Of a stretch of 8,044 bases of DNA, positions 1 through 6,736 are shown piece after piece; positions within the stretch are counted from its first letter, which is position 1, and the number at the start of each line of letters is the position of its first letter. A model generated the notes under the pieces. That model saw nothing but the letters and a program-made list of their open reading frames with translations, was not told the origin of the DNA and made no database searches. Origin of the DNA: Cytophagales bacterium (GTDB lineage Bacteria > Bacteroidota > Bacteroidia > Cytophagales > Cyclobacteriaceae); the NCBI GenBank assembly GCA_029262935.1, contig JAJCYK010000546.1:1-8044 (forward strand). Direction: 5' to 3'. A program made the translations under genes and the position numbers.

Positions 1-759
1 ATAGGTGCGGAACTCTAGTAAAGTGGGTCCCTGTCCGCTACGAGCACGTTCTGCAGCCTCTGCCACTGCTTTATGTACTTCCTCGACCTGCATGGCATCA
101 ACGGCCGCAGAAGGAATATCATATGCTTCACCAAGGGTATACAGTTCTGTAACATTTGAGGTACGTGCCACGGAAGTACCCATCGCATAACCATTGTTCT
201 CAATGACTAATATTACGGGCAACTTATAGTTCATAGCCAGATTAAGCGCTTCATGGAAGGCTCCTTGACGTACGGCTCCATCGCCCATATACGTCATACA
301 AAGGTTATTCGTTTTATTGTATTTCTCTGCAAAAGCAATGCCCACACCCAAAGGAATTTGTCCTCCAACAATCCCATGCCCCCCAAAGAAGTTATTTTCT
401 TTGTCAAACATATGCATAGAACCACCTTTACCTTTGGAGATGCCGGTAGCTTTGGCAAACAGCTCTGCCATGATGTACTTGGGGTCACTACCCAAGGCTA
501 TGGGATGGGCGTGGTCCCGGTATGCTGTAATGTACTTGTCATCCTTATCCAATGCAGTGACTGCCCCAGCTACACAAGCCTCTTGTCCAATGTACAAGTG
601 ACAAAACCCTTTAATCTTTTGCTGTCCATAAAGCTGGCCGGCTTTTTCCTCAAATTTTCTCATGAGTTGCATGCACTCATACCAATATAAGTAGGTGTCT
701 TTTGAAAAGTTAGCCTTTGAATTTACCTTTGCTTTCGACTTTGCTTTCGTTGTTGCCAT
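1..759 (-). CDS. pdhA: Pyruvate dehydrogenase E1 component, alpha subunit (N-terminal part, cut by window edge)
   Basis: E1 alpha of the pyruvate dehydrogenase complex binds thiamine diphosphate with E1 beta and decarboxylates pyruvate, passing the acetyl group to lipoyl-E2 in the cytoplasm. Translating the complement from the ATG at 759-757 gives 253 codons with no stop, ending at the window edge; the family is about 330-350 residues, so roughly the last quarter is missing. Visible hallmarks are YRDHAHP (residues 80-86), the glycine-rich GKGGSMHMF (110-118), GGHGIVGGQ (126-134) and the thiamine diphosphate motif, which runs from GDG (159-161) to NN (188-189). Residues 1-20 are Lys/Ala/Ser-rich and precede the conserved fold, as in other Bacteroidota PdhA proteins. 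The gene is divergent from recF across 80 bp. A related branched-chain 2-oxoacid E1 alpha is possible but less likely, because the sequence reads as the PdhA type. E1 beta or E2 genes would lie outside the window. Confidence 0.95.
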   Translation of the reverse strand, partial: MATTKAKSKAKVNSKANFSKDTYLYWYECMQLMRKFEEKAGQLYGQQKIKGFCHLYIGQEACVAGAVTALDKDDKYITAYRDHAHPIALGSDPKYIMAELFAKATGISKGKGGSMHMFDKENNFFGGHGIVGGQIPLGVGIAFAEKYNKTNNLCMTYMGDGAVRQGAFHEALNLAMNYKLPVILVIENNGYAMGTSVARTSNVTELYTLGEAYDIPSAAVDAMQVEEVHKAVAEAAERARSGQGPTLLEFRTY

Positions 760-839
760 ACCCGGGGTTTTAGTTCTTAGGGAGATTCGATCTTCAAAAT
801 GTTTGGCAAATTAGTCAAAAAACACCAACAAGGAAATTA
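760..839. promoter_or_regulatory. Divergent intergenic region between pdhA and recF
   Basis: This 80-bp gap must hold the start signals of both divergent genes unless their transcription begins inside the opposing gene. On the plus strand, AATGTTTG at 798-805 differs by one base from the Bacteroidota -7 consensus TAnnTTTG, but no TTTG sits 19-21 bases upstream, so the assignment is weak. On the minus strand I see no good match. A purine-rich AAGGAAA at 830-836 lies 3 bases before the recF ATG, too close for a typical Shine-Dalgarno site. A CCCGGG palindrome at 761-766 is next to the pdhA start and has no evident role. That the region is regulatory is inferred mainly from gene orientation. Confidence 0.4.
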
Positions 840-1946
840 ATGCACCTGGAAAAAATCAGTTTATCTCACTTCAAAAACTACCGGCAATGTGACCTGCAGT
901 TTTCGGATCATATCAATTGCATTGTAGGACCAAACGGCAGTGGGAAAACCAATTTGCTTGACGCCATTCATTACCTATCCTTGACCAAGAGTGCTTTTAA
1001 CTCTATAGATCAGCAAAATATCGCCCACAATGAGGCTTTTTTTGCTATTAGAGGGGTTTTTAGCCATGAAGATAAAAGTAACCTAATTCAGTGCAGTGCC
1101 AAGGTCGGTAGTAAAAAGGTAATTGAAAAGGATAAAAAACCCTATACGAAGCTTAGTGAACACATCGGGTCTTTTCCTGCCGTAATCATTACCCCTTACG
1201 ACACAGATATCATCAGAGAAGGTAGTGAGGGCCGTAGAAAGTTTTTGAATAATATGCTCTCGCAGATTGATGCACACTATTTGGAATCGCTTATTAAATA
1301 CCAGAATATATTAAAGCAGCGTAATCAATTGCTTAAGAACTTTGCTCACAATACAAAGTTTGACGGGGCCTTGCTCCAGTCTTATGATGAGCCGTTGCTG
1401 GCTTTATGTGGGGAACTCCATGCCAAAAGAGACAAATTCATCCTTCGGTTCGTTGGGTTGTTTAAGAATCACTACCACAAGTTATCTGAAGGAAGCGAGC
1501 AAGTCAACATCCATTACCGGTCTCACTGTCATGATCAAGACTTTCCTGACAGCTTTGCAGAGGCCTTATCACAAGATCTGGCCTTACAAAGAACTACCAG
1601 GGGTATTCATAAAGATGATTTGGTTTGCAGTATTAACGATTACCCTATTCGAAAATTTGGGTCACAAGGCCAGCAAAAATGTTTTGTAATCGCTCTTAAG
1701 TTGGCGCAATTTGAAATACTAAAAGAAATTAAGGGTTTCAAACCTTTGCTGTTGTTGGACGACATCTTCGATAAATTAGATGATTTACGCATTCAAAAAC
1801 TCATGACGATGGTAGCAAGCCAGGTGTTTGGGCAAATCTTTATAACCGACGCCCGTCCCGAACGTACCAGTAGAATTTTGGAAAAGATACCCGGTGATCA
1901 GCGCACATTCATAGTGGCATCCGGAGAAGTTGTTGAAAAGTTATGA
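840..1946 (+). CDS. recF: DNA replication and repair protein RecF
   Basis: RecF is a cytoplasmic SMC-like ATPase that, with RecO and RecR, helps load RecA at single-strand gaps and stalled forks. The 368-residue product matches the usual family length of about 360-370. It opens with the typical RecF N-terminus (LSHFKNYRQ, residues 8-16). The Walker A motif GPNGSGKT is at residues 30-37. A RecF-typical segment contains ITPYDTDIIREGSEGRRKFLN, from about residue 116. The ABC-type signature GSQGQQK is at 274-280, and the Walker B run LLLLDDIFDKLD is at 303-314. All ATPase motifs are intact. The ATG at 840 puts the conserved N-terminus at the expected place. The next gene, a DUF721/DciA homologue, starts 60 bp downstream in the same direction, and dnaA and dnaN are not adjacent in this window. 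Confidence 0.97.
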   Translation: MHLEKISLSHFKNYRQCDLQFSDHINCIVGPNGSGKTNLLDAIHYLSLTKSAFNSIDQQNIAHNEAFFAIRGVFSHEDKSNLIQCSAKVGSKKVIEKDKKPYTKLSEHIGSFPAVIITPYDTDIIREGSEGRRKFLNNMLSQIDAHYLESLIKYQNILKQRNQLLKNFAHNTKFDGALLQSYDEPLLALCGELHAKRDKFILRFVGLFKNHYHKLSEGSEQVNIHYRSHCHDQDFPDSFAEALSQDLALQRTTRGIHKDDLVCSINDYPIRKFGSQGQQKCFVIALKLAQFEILKEIKGFKPLLLLDDIFDKLDDLRIQKLMTMVASQVFGQIFITDARPERTSRILEKIPGDQRTFIVASGEVVEKL

Positions 1947-1957
1947 AACGAATCAAA

Positions 1958-1988
1958 TTGTGATTAATCCTGGGATGCACTAACTTTT
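1958..1988 (+). promoter_or_regulatory. Candidate promoter for the DUF721/DciA gene
   Basis: The 60-bp gap between recF and the DUF721 gene contains TTG (1958-1960), then 20 bases, then TAACTTTT (1981-1988). The Bacteroidota primary-sigma consensus is TTTG, 19-21 bases, TAnnTTTG. The spacing therefore fits and the -7 box has one mismatch. The box merges into a run of ten T (1985-1994), which can create chance matches. Co-transcription with recF is equally plausible. Confidence 0.3.
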
Positions 1989-2006
1989 TTTTTTAGATTT
2001 AATCCT

Positions 2007-2318
2007 ATGGCCCTTAAAAAACCGGTGCATCGCAGGTCGAACCTGTCGACTTTATCTGAATCCATACAGGATCTCCTGCAAACCTATAGAATAGAAAGTA
2101 AATTTGATGCCACACAACTTACCTCTTCATGGGAAAGATTGATGGGAGTGCCTATTTCTAAACGTACCAGGCGTCTTTTTGTGAAAAAAGGAAAGCTCTA
2201 TGTAGAGCTAACTTCACCTGCTTTGAAACATGAATTAACACTTTCAAAGAGCAAGATACTTGACATATTTGATAAGGAATTTGGCAAGAAAATGATAGAT
2301 GATATCATTTTCATCTAA
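2007..2318 (+). CDS. DUF721 family protein, putative DciA-type replicative helicase loader/operator
   Basis: This small basic protein of 103 residues looks like a full-length Bacteroidota DUF721 member. Its core runs from about residue 14 to the C-terminus, with the hallmark SSWERLMG (residues 40-47, Trp42), a basic patch SKRTRRLFVKKGKLYV (51-66), and ELTSPALKHEL (67-77). Members of the family related to DciA interact with the replicative helicase DnaB and are thought to assist its loading in bacteria lacking DnaC/DnaI. Assigning that role to this short Bacteroidota version is inference from the family. The ATG at 2007 is the first in the frame and gives the expected N-terminus. The gene lies 60 bp after recF, which supports a DNA-replication role. 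No start-proximal Shine-Dalgarno is seen, which is common in Bacteroidota. The gene symbol is left blank because orthology to characterised dciA is not proven here. Confidence 0.85.
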   Translation: MALKKPVHRRSNLSTLSESIQDLLQTYRIESKFDATQLTSSWERLMGVPISKRTRRLFVKKGKLYVELTSPALKHELTLSKSKILDIFDKEFGKKMIDDIIFI

Positions 2319-2365
2319 CCCTTTCCTAAGTCCACCCTACTAAAACCTCGTTTCTAGTCCTTTTT

Positions 2366-2386
2366 GCCCTTTTCTGGGCTATTTTT
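2366..2386 (+). terminator. Weak candidate terminator after the DUF721 gene
   Basis: GCCC (2366-2369) and GGGC (2376-2379) can pair around the loop TTTTCT, followed by TATTTTT (2380-2386). A T-rich run also precedes the stem, so it could act on either strand. The stem is only four base pairs, which is short for an intrinsic terminator, but the position, about 50 bp after the stop codon in a gene-free gap, fits. Confidence 0.3.
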
Positions 2387-2509
2387 GACCATTTCGCTCA
2401 CGCCCATTTGTGTGTAATATTAAGCGATTAATCCTATTGTTAATTGGCTACAATACCCATTTATTTACAGATAATTGAAAGAGGCATATTTTTTGATTTC
2501 AATACTTCG
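2387..2509 (+). promoter_or_regulatory. Leader/promoter region of the TPR-CHAT gene
   Basis: This gap should contain the promoter of the next gene. No clean Bacteroidota promoter is visible. TTTG at 2407-2410 could be a -33 element, but the octamer at the matching distance (2432-2439, TCCTATTG) fits the -7 consensus poorly. TATTTTTT at 2487-2494 is a near -7 match without a partner. The octamer TTAATCCT, also found twice before the DUF721 gene, occurs at 2428-2435. The frame of the next gene is open upstream to an alternative TTG at 2444, so part of this stretch could be coded if that start were used. Confidence 0.25.
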
Positions 2510-5500
2510 ATGAGAAAATCTTTACTGTTACTTACATTGGTCTGCGCCTTCCTAAATGGACAAGGTCAAAATTGGAAAGTACTTTATGACAGCACGGAAA
2601 TATATTGGAATAAAGATTGGGGAAAGTGTGTAGCCCTACTAGAGGAAGCTCTTCCACTTGCCGCAGAGGACATTAGTCCTACCAGCAGCAACTACATGGT
2701 TTTGATGAACGACTTAGGACTTGCTTATCTAGAAAGCGGTAATTACCCCAAGGCGGAATCCATATTTGTTGATCTCATTGGACTTAAGAAAGATCGATTA
2801 GGCGTTAACAGTTCAGAATATGCCGCTTCAGTGGTTAATCTTGCCGGCATATATCAAGACTTGGGCGAAGGTGACAAGGCTGAAAAGCTTTACATCGAAG
2901 CTATTGATAACTTTAAAGTATCCTTAGGCGATCAACACCCTGATTATGCCACGGCCATCCAAAATTTAGGACAGTTATACGAATCTGAGGCACGATTTAC
3001 TCAAGCAGAATCACTCTACCTGAGTGCTATTGAAATTAGGAAAGTAGCCATTGGTTCGTTTCACCCCAATTACGCAAGCTCTCTTTTTAGCCTAGGCAGA
3101 CTCTACAGAAAGACAGGAGACTACAAAAAATCAAAAGAGAACTTTGAACAAGCATTAGAAATCTATGAAAAATCATACGGTAAATTTCATCCCACTTATG
3201 CTAATGCTACAGGCGAACTAGGCGTATTGATGCAATCGATGGGTCAATACACCGTTGCGGAAAAATACTTATCGGAAACGGTAAAACTCAAACAAAACAT
3301 CTACGGCAAAGGACATCAACAAGTGGCTGAGGCTATGAACAACCTCGGTAGTCTAAATCGGGTTATGGGAAATTTCACTAAAGCCGAGAGTAATTACCGA
3401 CAAGCGGAAAAGATTTTTGAAAAAACCCTAGGTGGCAATAACCCCGACTATGGCACAGTTTTAAACAACCTGGGTGATTTTTACGTGGGAGTATTCGAAT
3501 TTGAAAAAGCCCGACCCTATTATAATGAAGCCTCTGAAATATTTAAAACCAATTTTGGCACTGGCCACCCCTCTTATGCCAACACCCTAAACAATCTTGC
3601 CAGTTTAAACCGAAAGACCGGTAATTTTAAAGAGTCCGAAAAGTTTTACAAGATAACTTTAGCCATAGATGAGAATACATTAGGCAAGCAGCATCCAGCT
3701 TATGCCACTTCATTAAATAACTTGGCCATTCTCTATGTAGCCACCAAACGCTACAGTCAAGCCGAACCGTTATACAAAGAATCTATTCGCATAAAAAAAG
3801 CTACTTTGGGAGCCAACCACCCAGCCTATGCCAAGTCACTAAATAACTTAGCGCTTTTATACATGACCCAAGAAGATCTGGGCAAAGCAGAGCCTCTGTT
3901 TGTGGAAGCAATTGAAAATCAATTAAATCAGATCCATACCATCTTTCCCGCTTTAAGTGAAAAAGAACGGGAAGCCTTTTACAATACCCTGCGTGCGGAC
4001 TTAGAGCGATTTAATACCTATGCTGTTTTTAGGGCCCTGGACAACCCCAACATTCTGGAACATATGTATAACAACCAGTTGACTACAAAGGCTTTGTTGT
4101 TCAACTCCTCTGCAAAAACCCGCCAAAGCATTCTTCAAAGTAATAATGCTGCGCTTATCGACGATTTTGGTAAATGGCGGAATTTGAGAGAAACACTAGC
4201 CAGATTGTACCAGCTTCCGAAAATGGATTTGGCTCAGAAGGAAACCGAGATGAAGCGGCTAGAAGAAGAAGTGGAAGCATTGGAAAAGAATCTTTCCCAA
4301 CGATCTGCCTTGTTTGCAAAAGATAACAACCGCCAAAGCTACACGTGGAGGGACGTACAAGATAATTTGGAACCCAATGAAGCTGCTATTGAAATCATCC
4401 GCTTTCGCAGATACAAAATAGATCAAGACGGTAATTCTAAAGTCAACCCAGATGTGAACATTCCAGAGTTTTTAAACTATGGTTTCACTGATGAGGTGTT
4501 ATATGCTGCCTTAATTGTAGACCAACATACTACTTCTCATCCCAAATTAGTATTGCTAGAAGATGGTAAAGACTTAGAAACACGTGATTTGTCCTATTAT
4601 AAAAATGCTATCCACTATGTGGTAAATGATGGTAATAGTTATCAGAAATACTGGTCAAAAATAGCCGAACAATTACCTAAATCCGTGAAGAAAATATACG
4701 TCTCACCTGACGGTGTGTACAACAAAATCAATCTAAATACCATTAAAGATCCTAAAACAAAGAACTATCTTCTAGACGACGGTGCCGTTTATACGATAAC
4801 AAATACTAAGGATTTAATAGAAAATAAACAGCGCTCGTTCCGATCGAAGGAAGCGGTATTGATGGGCAACCCCAATTATATGTGGGAAGGGGTAACACCA
4901 GCCCCCCAGATTGCTTCCAAAGAAGTTCGGGATTACCTGGACCTCTTACCTGGCACTGGCCGAGAAGTTAAAAACATTGGAGACTTACTGAATTCCAAAA
5001 AGTGGGATGCCAAAATTTATCAAGCAGATAATGCTCAAGAAAGCATTCTGAAAGCCACTAGCAATCCTCGAATCTTGCATATTGCCACTCACGGGTTCTT
5101 CTCATCAGACATTATTAATAGTGGCAACAGCAATGATTTCCTAAACTCCGGTTTGCTCTTGGCTGGATCAAGTAATGCGCTCTACCATAAAAGAAACAAT
5201 CTAAGTTTAAGCGATGCAGAAGATGGTATTCTCACAGCTTATGAAGCCATGAATCTTAATCTTGATGAAACAGAACTTGTCGTACTTTCAGCCTGCGAAA
5301 CGGGTCTGGGTACTGTAAAAAATGGAGAAGGAGTTTATGGTTTACAACGCGCCTTTAAAGTGGCTGGGGCCCAAACAATAATTCTTTCCTTATGGCGGGT
5401 TGACGATACCACTACTCAAAAACTCTTGGGTTATTTTTACCAAGGATGGCTTCAGCATCAGGACAAACACCGTGCTTTTAGGGAGGCCCAAATCAAATTA

Positions 5501-5557
5501 CGTGAAGAATACCTCTTCCCATACTATTGGGGGGCCTTTGTGATGATTGGCGTTTAG
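2510..5557 (+). CDS. Exported TPR-repeat protein with C-terminal CHAT (caspase-like) peptidase domain
   Basis: The product is a 1015-residue multidomain protein. From the ATG at 2510 it opens with a signal peptide: RK, then a hydrophobic core (about residues 5-15), with cleavage expected near 18-20. An upstream in-frame TTG at 2444 would bury this signal, so I reject it. Residues 61-480 are ten consecutive 42-residue TPR units of the kinesin-light-chain type, each carrying the LG/LA..Y...G.Y..AE pattern and most ending in HP. A linker with a short acidic/basic coiled coil follows (about 572-600). The CHAT region covers roughly 615-1015, with HIATHG (857-862, catalytic His861) and SACETG (927-932, catalytic Cys929), both intact. 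CHAT proteins are caspase/separase-clan cysteine peptidases, and TPRs usually bind partners. The substrate is unknown. No lipobox or type IX sorting domain is seen, so a periplasmic location is inferred. The next gene lies 49 bp downstream. Confidence 0.9.
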   Translation: MRKSLLLLTLVCAFLNGQGQNWKVLYDSTEIYWNKDWGKCVALLEEALPLAAEDISPTSSNYMVLMNDLGLAYLESGNYPKAESIFVDLIGLKKDRLGVNSSEYAASVVNLAGIYQDLGEGDKAEKLYIEAIDNFKVSLGDQHPDYATAIQNLGQLYESEARFTQAESLYLSAIEIRKVAIGSFHPNYASSLFSLGRLYRKTGDYKKSKENFEQALEIYEKSYGKFHPTYANATGELGVLMQSMGQYTVAEKYLSETVKLKQNIYGKGHQQVAEAMNNLGSLNRVMGNFTKAESNYRQAEKIFEKTLGGNNPDYGTVLNNLGDFYVGVFEFEKARPYYNEASEIFKTNFGTGHPSYANTLNNLASLNRKTGNFKESEKFYKITLAIDENTLGKQHPAYATSLNNLAILYVATKRYSQAEPLYKESIRIKKATLGANHPAYAKSLNNLALLYMTQEDLGKAEPLFVEAIENQLNQIHTIFPALSEKEREAFYNTLRADLERFNTYAVFRALDNPNILEHMYNNQLTTKALLFNSSAKTRQSILQSNNAALIDDFGKWRNLRETLARLYQLPKMDLAQKETEMKRLEEEVEALEKNLSQRSALFAKDNNRQSYTWRDVQDNLEPNEAAIEIIRFRRYKIDQDGNSKVNPDVNIPEFLNYGFTDEVLYAALIVDQHTTSHPKLVLLEDGKDLETRDLSYYKNAIHYVVNDGNSYQKYWSKIAEQLPKSVKKIYVSPDGVYNKINLNTIKDPKTKNYLLDDGAVYTITNTKDLIENKQRSFRSKEAVLMGNPNYMWEGVTPAPQIASKEVRDYLDLLPGTGREVKNIGDLLNSKKWDAKIYQADNAQESILKATSNPRILHIATHGFFSSDIINSGNSNDFLNSGLLLAGSSNALYHKRNNLSLSDAEDGILTAYEAMNLNLDETELVVLSACETGLGTVKNGEGVYGLQRAFKVAGAQTIILSLWRVDDTTTQKLLGYFYQGWLQHQDKHRAFREAQIKLREEYLFPYYWGAFVMIGV
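2690..3949 (+). repeat. Ten in-frame tandem TPR-coding units, 126 bp each
   Basis: Codons 61-480 of the TPR-CHAT gene divide into ten units of exactly 42 codons with no insertions or deletions. Most units begin with a (D/N/A/S)YA-like triplet and end in HP. The most similar neighbours are units 8-10, which share NLA(I/L)LY or LNNLA-type cores. At DNA level the units are clearly diverged, so this is an old protein repeat rather than a recent DNA amplification. The array probably forms a right-handed superhelical binding surface. Confidence 0.9.
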
Positions 5558-5579
5558 CAACACCTTTGAGTAATTTCCT

Positions 5580-5587
5580 TATATTTG
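5580..5587 (+). promoter_or_regulatory. Candidate -7 promoter element for the AI-2E-family gene
   Basis: TATATTTG matches the Bacteroidota -7 consensus TAnnTTTG exactly and lies in the 49-bp gap after the TPR-CHAT stop codon, 19 bases before the next ATG. No TTTG is found 19-21 bases upstream; the nearest are TTTA at 5553 (23-base spacer) and TTTG at 5565 (12-base spacer). The promoter is therefore only half supported, and readthrough from the TPR-CHAT gene is possible. Confidence 0.4.
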
Positions 5588-5606
5588 GTATCCAAAAACG
5601 AATACC

Positions 5607-6662
5607 ATGGAAAAAGAATTAAGGAGTATTAAAGGGCTTTTATGGATATTCTTAGGGGTTTTGTTGACCTATCTCATATCAGTGATGGCAAACCTTTTGA
5701 TCCCCTTAGCTTTGGCCTTGTTTATAGCCATTCTATTGCAACCTGTATTGGCCTGGTTTGAACGCAAAAACATTGGATTCGGCATTAGTTTGTCAGTCAT
5801 TTCTATTAGCACTTTAAGCGGACTAGCTCTTTTCGGCATTTTGGTATATCAGACGGGGAAAAGCTTGATGAATGAGAAAGACAAGTTACTTAGTCAAATC
5901 AATGTAAAATTGAGTTCGATCTTGGAAAAGATAAATACCTTACCGGGTGTCGAATTGGAATCTATTGATATCGTTGATAAGATTGGGCAACTCATGAGCT
6001 ATGACTGGATCATCAAATCATCCAGCACATTTGCCGGTATGTTGGGTGATTTCACGGGCTCTTTTTTTATGACCGCTATTTATTTGGTGGCGTTTCTGGG
6101 TGGTATCTTAAGGTATGAGCAATACATCCATTATTTGCAAGAAGATCAAGTCGATTCTCAAAAAATGTTGGAAGGCTTCGAACAAGTAAAGACCTCCATT
6201 GTTACTTATATGAAGGTTAAATTCTTTATGAGCCTCTGTACAGGAGTCGGTTATGGCTTAATCTGTTGGATGTTTGGTATTGACTTTCCTTTATTTTGGG
6301 GGTATTTGGCATTCGTGCTAAACTTTATTCCAACGGTAGGTTCGATTATCGCAACCATTCCCCCTTTACTTTTGGCGTTGATACAACTTGATACCACTAT
6401 GGCCATAGTCGGGTTGGTCTTAGTGTTACTAGTGATTCAAATCACTTTTGGGAATGTGATAGAGCCAAAGCTTATGGGCAACAGTCTATCACTAAATACA
6501 GTGGTGGTAATTCTAGGATTGGTATTTTGGGGATACCTATGGGGGATACCAGGAATGGTACTTTCCGTACCTTTGCTGGTGTTAACGAAAGTGATTCTTG
6601 CACAATTTAAAGAAGCTCAAATCTTGGTAAGGTTGATGGGCAGCTCCAATATTAGTACCTAA
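5607..6662 (+). CDS. AI-2E/PerM family transporter (UPF0118-type integral membrane protein)
   Basis: This 351-residue inner-membrane protein has the usual length for the AI-2E transporter/PerM family. Hydrophobic segments lie at about residues 11-49 (probably two helices), 60-82, 143-168, 205-224, 227-280 (two or more helices) and 296-325. A polar, probably extramembrane segment separates the third and fourth (about 84-142). Family hallmarks are LNFIPTVGSIIATIPP (238-253), GNVIEPKLMGNSLSLN (282-297) and FWGYLWGIPGMVLSVPL (307-323). Members include E. coli TqsA, linked to autoinducer-2 export, and PerM; others act as Na+/H+ antiporters. The family name does not establish the substrate, and quorum signalling should not be assumed. 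The ATG at 5607 gives a charged N-terminus before the first helix. The gene follows the TPR-CHAT gene by 49 bp, with an exact -7 element in the gap, so it may be transcribed independently. Confidence 0.9.
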   Translation: MEKELRSIKGLLWIFLGVLLTYLISVMANLLIPLALALFIAILLQPVLAWFERKNIGFGISLSVISISTLSGLALFGILVYQTGKSLMNEKDKLLSQINVKLSSILEKINTLPGVELESIDIVDKIGQLMSYDWIIKSSSTFAGMLGDFTGSFFMTAIYLVAFLGGILRYEQYIHYLQEDQVDSQKMLEGFEQVKTSIVTYMKVKFFMSLCTGVGYGLICWMFGIDFPLFWGYLAFVLNFIPTVGSIIATIPPLLLALIQLDTTMAIVGLVLVLLVIQITFGNVIEPKLMGNSLSLNTVVVILGLVFWGYLWGIPGMVLSVPLLVLTKVILAQFKEAQILVRLMGSSNIST

Positions 6663-6667
6663 TACGG

Positions 6668-6675
6668 TAACTTTG
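6668..6675 (+). promoter_or_regulatory. Candidate -7 promoter element for the GAF-domain gene
   Basis: TAACTTTG is an exact match to the Bacteroidota -7 consensus TAnnTTTG, located just after the stop codon of the AI-2E-family gene and 61 bases before the proposed ATG of the GAF gene. No TTG lies 19-21 bases upstream; the nearest is at 6633, with a 32-base spacer. The element is plausible, but the -33 part is missing or diverged. Confidence 0.35.
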
Positions 6676-6736
6676 AAGTAAAAAGTAACGTTTAGCATTA
6701 TCGGTGTAGTGTCTGTTGAATTAAGTAAATAATGTC

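Noticed and set aside
5..690. Plus-strand open frames at 5-190, 253-690 and 317-601, and a minus-strand frame at 15-203
   Set aside because: All lie in other frames of the minus-strand pdhA gene, whose 253-codon translation carries the full set of E1 alpha motifs; the alternative products resemble nothing.
1083..1689. Open frames at 1083-1277 (minus) and 1342-1689 (plus) inside recF
   Set aside because: They are shadows of recF, which has intact Walker and signature motifs across this stretch.
2510..2575. Lipoprotein signal in the TPR-CHAT protein because of a Cys at residue 12
   Set aside because: The residues before the Cys (LTLV) do not fit a lipobox, and the Cys lies inside the hydrophobic core; an ordinary signal peptide fits better.
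2510..5557. TPR-CHAT gene as part of a type III-E CRISPR (Craspase) or gasdermin defence locus
   Set aside because: No CRISPR repeats, Cas7-11-like gene or gasdermin-sized gene lies nearby, and the protein has a signal peptide.
5607..6662. Quorum-sensing function from the AI-2E family name
   Set aside because: The family is functionally broad and no luxS or autoinducer receptor gene is in the window; the name alone does not support the role.
6663..6736. Terminator hairpin after the AI-2E-family gene
   Set aside because: GTAAC occurs twice (6667 and 6685 region) as a direct repeat, not an inverted one; no GC stem with a T-run follows.
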